Assembly (NCBI GenBank): GCA_003024175.1
Contig: MDYQ01000336.1
Coordinates: 1 to 33,545 of the forward strand
Reading direction: 5' to 3'
From: Planoprotostelium fungivorum
Taxonomy: Eukaryota > Evosea > Variosea > Cavosteliida > Cavosteliaceae
Length of the DNA stretch: 33,545 nucleotides
A program made the translations under genes and the position numbers. Position 1 is the stretch's first letter; every line of letters begins with the position of its first letter. Below are positions 32,130 to 33,545 of the stretch, piece after piece. The notes under the pieces are model-generated. The model was not told the DNA's origin. It worked only from the letters and a program-made list of their open reading frames with translations, and did no database searches.

Positions 32130-33000
32130 CCGCCGCTATGCGAGCTAGAAATAGAGACAACCACTCCACATGTGTTGATAAACAATCTTCCCTCTCTTCA
32201 TCTGCCTTAGGAGACCCACAGCATAAGAAGAGATGATGTCCATGAAGTACTTATCAAATGTACAGATCTTCCTATCAGGTGTATCAACAGCTGCTATTGC
32301 ATGGGGTAATGTCAGTCTGATCAGAATTGTTACAACATGCTGTGTATCAATCTCAACTCACCAGTTGTTGTGACTACTGTCAGACATAAGACCAAGTCCG
32401 TGAGAGATCACGGACGCACCAAATAATTGCCCTGATACAACGGCCGGAGTTTCCCCGAATTACCGACTTTTGAGAAACACGCCCTTTTCACGGAAACATT
32501 TCACTGGCTCTTTCCATGACTTTTATTGGACATTTCTACGTTCAAGAATGAACGATTTGAACACAATAAAATCACTTCTCAAGTCTTCCACATAGGAAGC
32601 AACCAGCAGTTGTCACTCTTCTTTATCATTCTACGGGGTCTAAGGACCTCACCAGTTTCTAATGATTGACTCTCTTTGATCATTTTCATGAAGGATTTTA
32701 GATTCTTACAGTCGTGTATCGTTCTTTGAATATGGATTACTTGTTCTTGATACACTTGCTCTGAACCAAGCAAATGACGGGGAATCCCACCAACTTTCTG
32801 ATACCTTTGAGGAGTATTATGAAGAGCTTGGACAGTTAAACTCATGTACCACTGTGTGATTAGCATTGTATGCACTTCTCCCATAAGCTCCATTCCAATT
32901 ATTACCGATTGTTATTTTGATGGAATGTAAGCTACAATGATATCCCATCTTCAGAGCAGCCTACTAATGCGTCAGTGGATCCATCAAACAAGATGGCGCC
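32130..33000 (-). other. Unrecognised minus-strand coding-like fragments
   Basis: Three minus-strand pieces look coding but do not join cleanly: about 33000-32930 (ILFDGSTDALVGCSEDG), 32893-32579 (MELMGEVHTMLITQW, HNTPQRYQKVGGIPRHLLG, ending at TGA 32581-32579), and 32310-32150 (LTLPHAIAAVDTPDRKICTF, FMDIISSYAVGLLRQMKRG). The last is followed by the TIR element insertion. They may be one broken gene or an old element. No family recognised. Confidence 0.3.
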
Positions 33001-33221
33001 TTGGGTAAGTGCAAACCCCATCTGATCACAGCAAACCACCGGGGCAAGAGGAGGAAGGTCTGAGGAGAAGAAATAGATTGTGTGAACCTTGTTTGTTTTT
33101 TAGAAATTTGAAATATTTTATCAAATATATTTTTCCGCCAGTTAGGACGTTGTGCTTCTTTTATCGCAATTTACAGCAATAGTATCATTATATTGTCTTT
33201 ATCTATCACCAGCCAAACTAT

Positions 33222-33545
33222 CTACTCAGAATCGAAGTATTCATACACTAGCTCTGGGCATTCACTGCCAAGATGATCATCAAGTTGTCTTCGAGTCAAG
33301 AATCCTTCGCGGCAGTTGTCGCACAAGTAGTCTGCAAAAAAGTCAGATGTACTTCCTAACCATGGATACATACATTGAGTCGTCTGCGCATTGGTTGTGC
33401 TGGAAGATGGATTGTCAATGGGTGTGACCCTATTGTCTCTTGCTCTCCAGGCCTGATAGGCTGATATGATTCTATGGAGCGCGAATTTTTCAAGCAATTG
33501 GAGGGTGTCCTTGAAGAGGTTGTAGTAGGGGGCGATTGAATGGGC
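33222..33545 (-). CDS. 3' end of a C2HC zinc-finger protein gene (runs off the window)
   Basis: The minus strand is open from the window edge. Exon 33545-33374 (AHSIAPYYNLFKDTLQLLEK, a Ser/Thr/Asn linker) joins over a 42-nt intron (33373-33332, gtatgt...ttgcag) to exon 33331-33222. The second exon encodes CDNCREGFLTRRQLDDHLGSEC (Cys-x2-Cys-x12-His-x4-Cys written in part) and an acidic tail ending at TAG. The finger is C2HC rather than C2H2. The start lies outside the window; function unknown, nucleic-acid or protein binding likely. Confidence 0.6.
   Translation of the reverse strand, partial: AHSIAPYYNLFKDTLQLLEKFALHRIISAYQAWRARDNRVTPIDNPSSSTTNAQTTQCMYPWLGSTSDFFADYLCDNCREGFLTRRQLDDHLGSECPELVYEYFDSE

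Noticed and set aside
1-33545. Searched by eye for tRNA and rRNA genes
   Set aside because: No cloverleaf-like T-loop/anticodon arrangement or rRNA core sequence was seen; a covariance-model scan was not possible here.

Overview
The window comes from a compact eukaryotic nuclear genome. Eight genes could be modelled exon by exon, all with very short GT-AG introns (mostly 34-48 nt; about 80 resolved by hand) and almost no space between genes. The repertoire points to an amoebozoan, probably a protosteloid or dictyostelid relative: a protein with the domain order of Dictyostelium GbpD (REM, CDC25 RasGEF, cNBD, GRAM, cNBD), a slob/PXK-type pseudokinase with a transmembrane segment, and Crinkler-type (CR) NTPase-nuclease debris. 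That is an inference from gene content; the species was not identified. Three single N bases (5458, 6809, 12723) sit at repeat junctions, so local order there is uncertain.

Left arm (1-4700): a coiled-coil gene (+), a convergent short-chain dehydrogenase with a 12-nt microexon (-), and a DEAD-box helicase with a mitochondrial-type presequence (+). The last two share a 111-bp divergent promoter holding a perfect GGTCACGTGACC palindrome.

First accessory block (5000-9300): three partial copies of a Mutator-like transposase gene and a duplicated 255-bp repeat. CDC123 (-, 9318-10542) is the only host gene between repeats. Second accessory block (10640-14800): copies of a dispersed exon-bearing element, a truncated TA-flanked terminal-inverted-repeat element, an AT-rich island with decayed ORFs, and a ~197-bp tandem repeat.

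Host island (15043-27253, all minus strand, 46-129 bp between genes): from 5' to 3', a very large signalling gene, MOCS1A, a membrane-anchored PXK/SLOB-like pseudokinase with Pro-rich tail and WH2 motif, and a six-transmembrane channel with a cyclic-nucleotide-binding domain. The large gene reads as one 1663-residue protein (REM-RasGEF-cNBD-GRAM-cNBD-PH-phospholipase D) through a 37-nt intron. Without that splice it becomes a 956-aa GbpD-like protein followed by a 702-aa PH-PLD. Three of the four genes concern cyclic-nucleotide, Ras/Rap, phospholipid or channel signalling, so this is a candidate physical cluster.

Right arm (27254-33545): a divergent promoter, an orphan first exon, a frameshifted CR-type P-loop NTPase/PD-(D/E)XK gene, second copies of the dispersed elements, a complete 859-bp TIR element with TA duplication, unrecognised coding fragments, and the 3' end of a zinc-finger gene running off the edge. 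No tRNA, rRNA or CRISPR array was seen.
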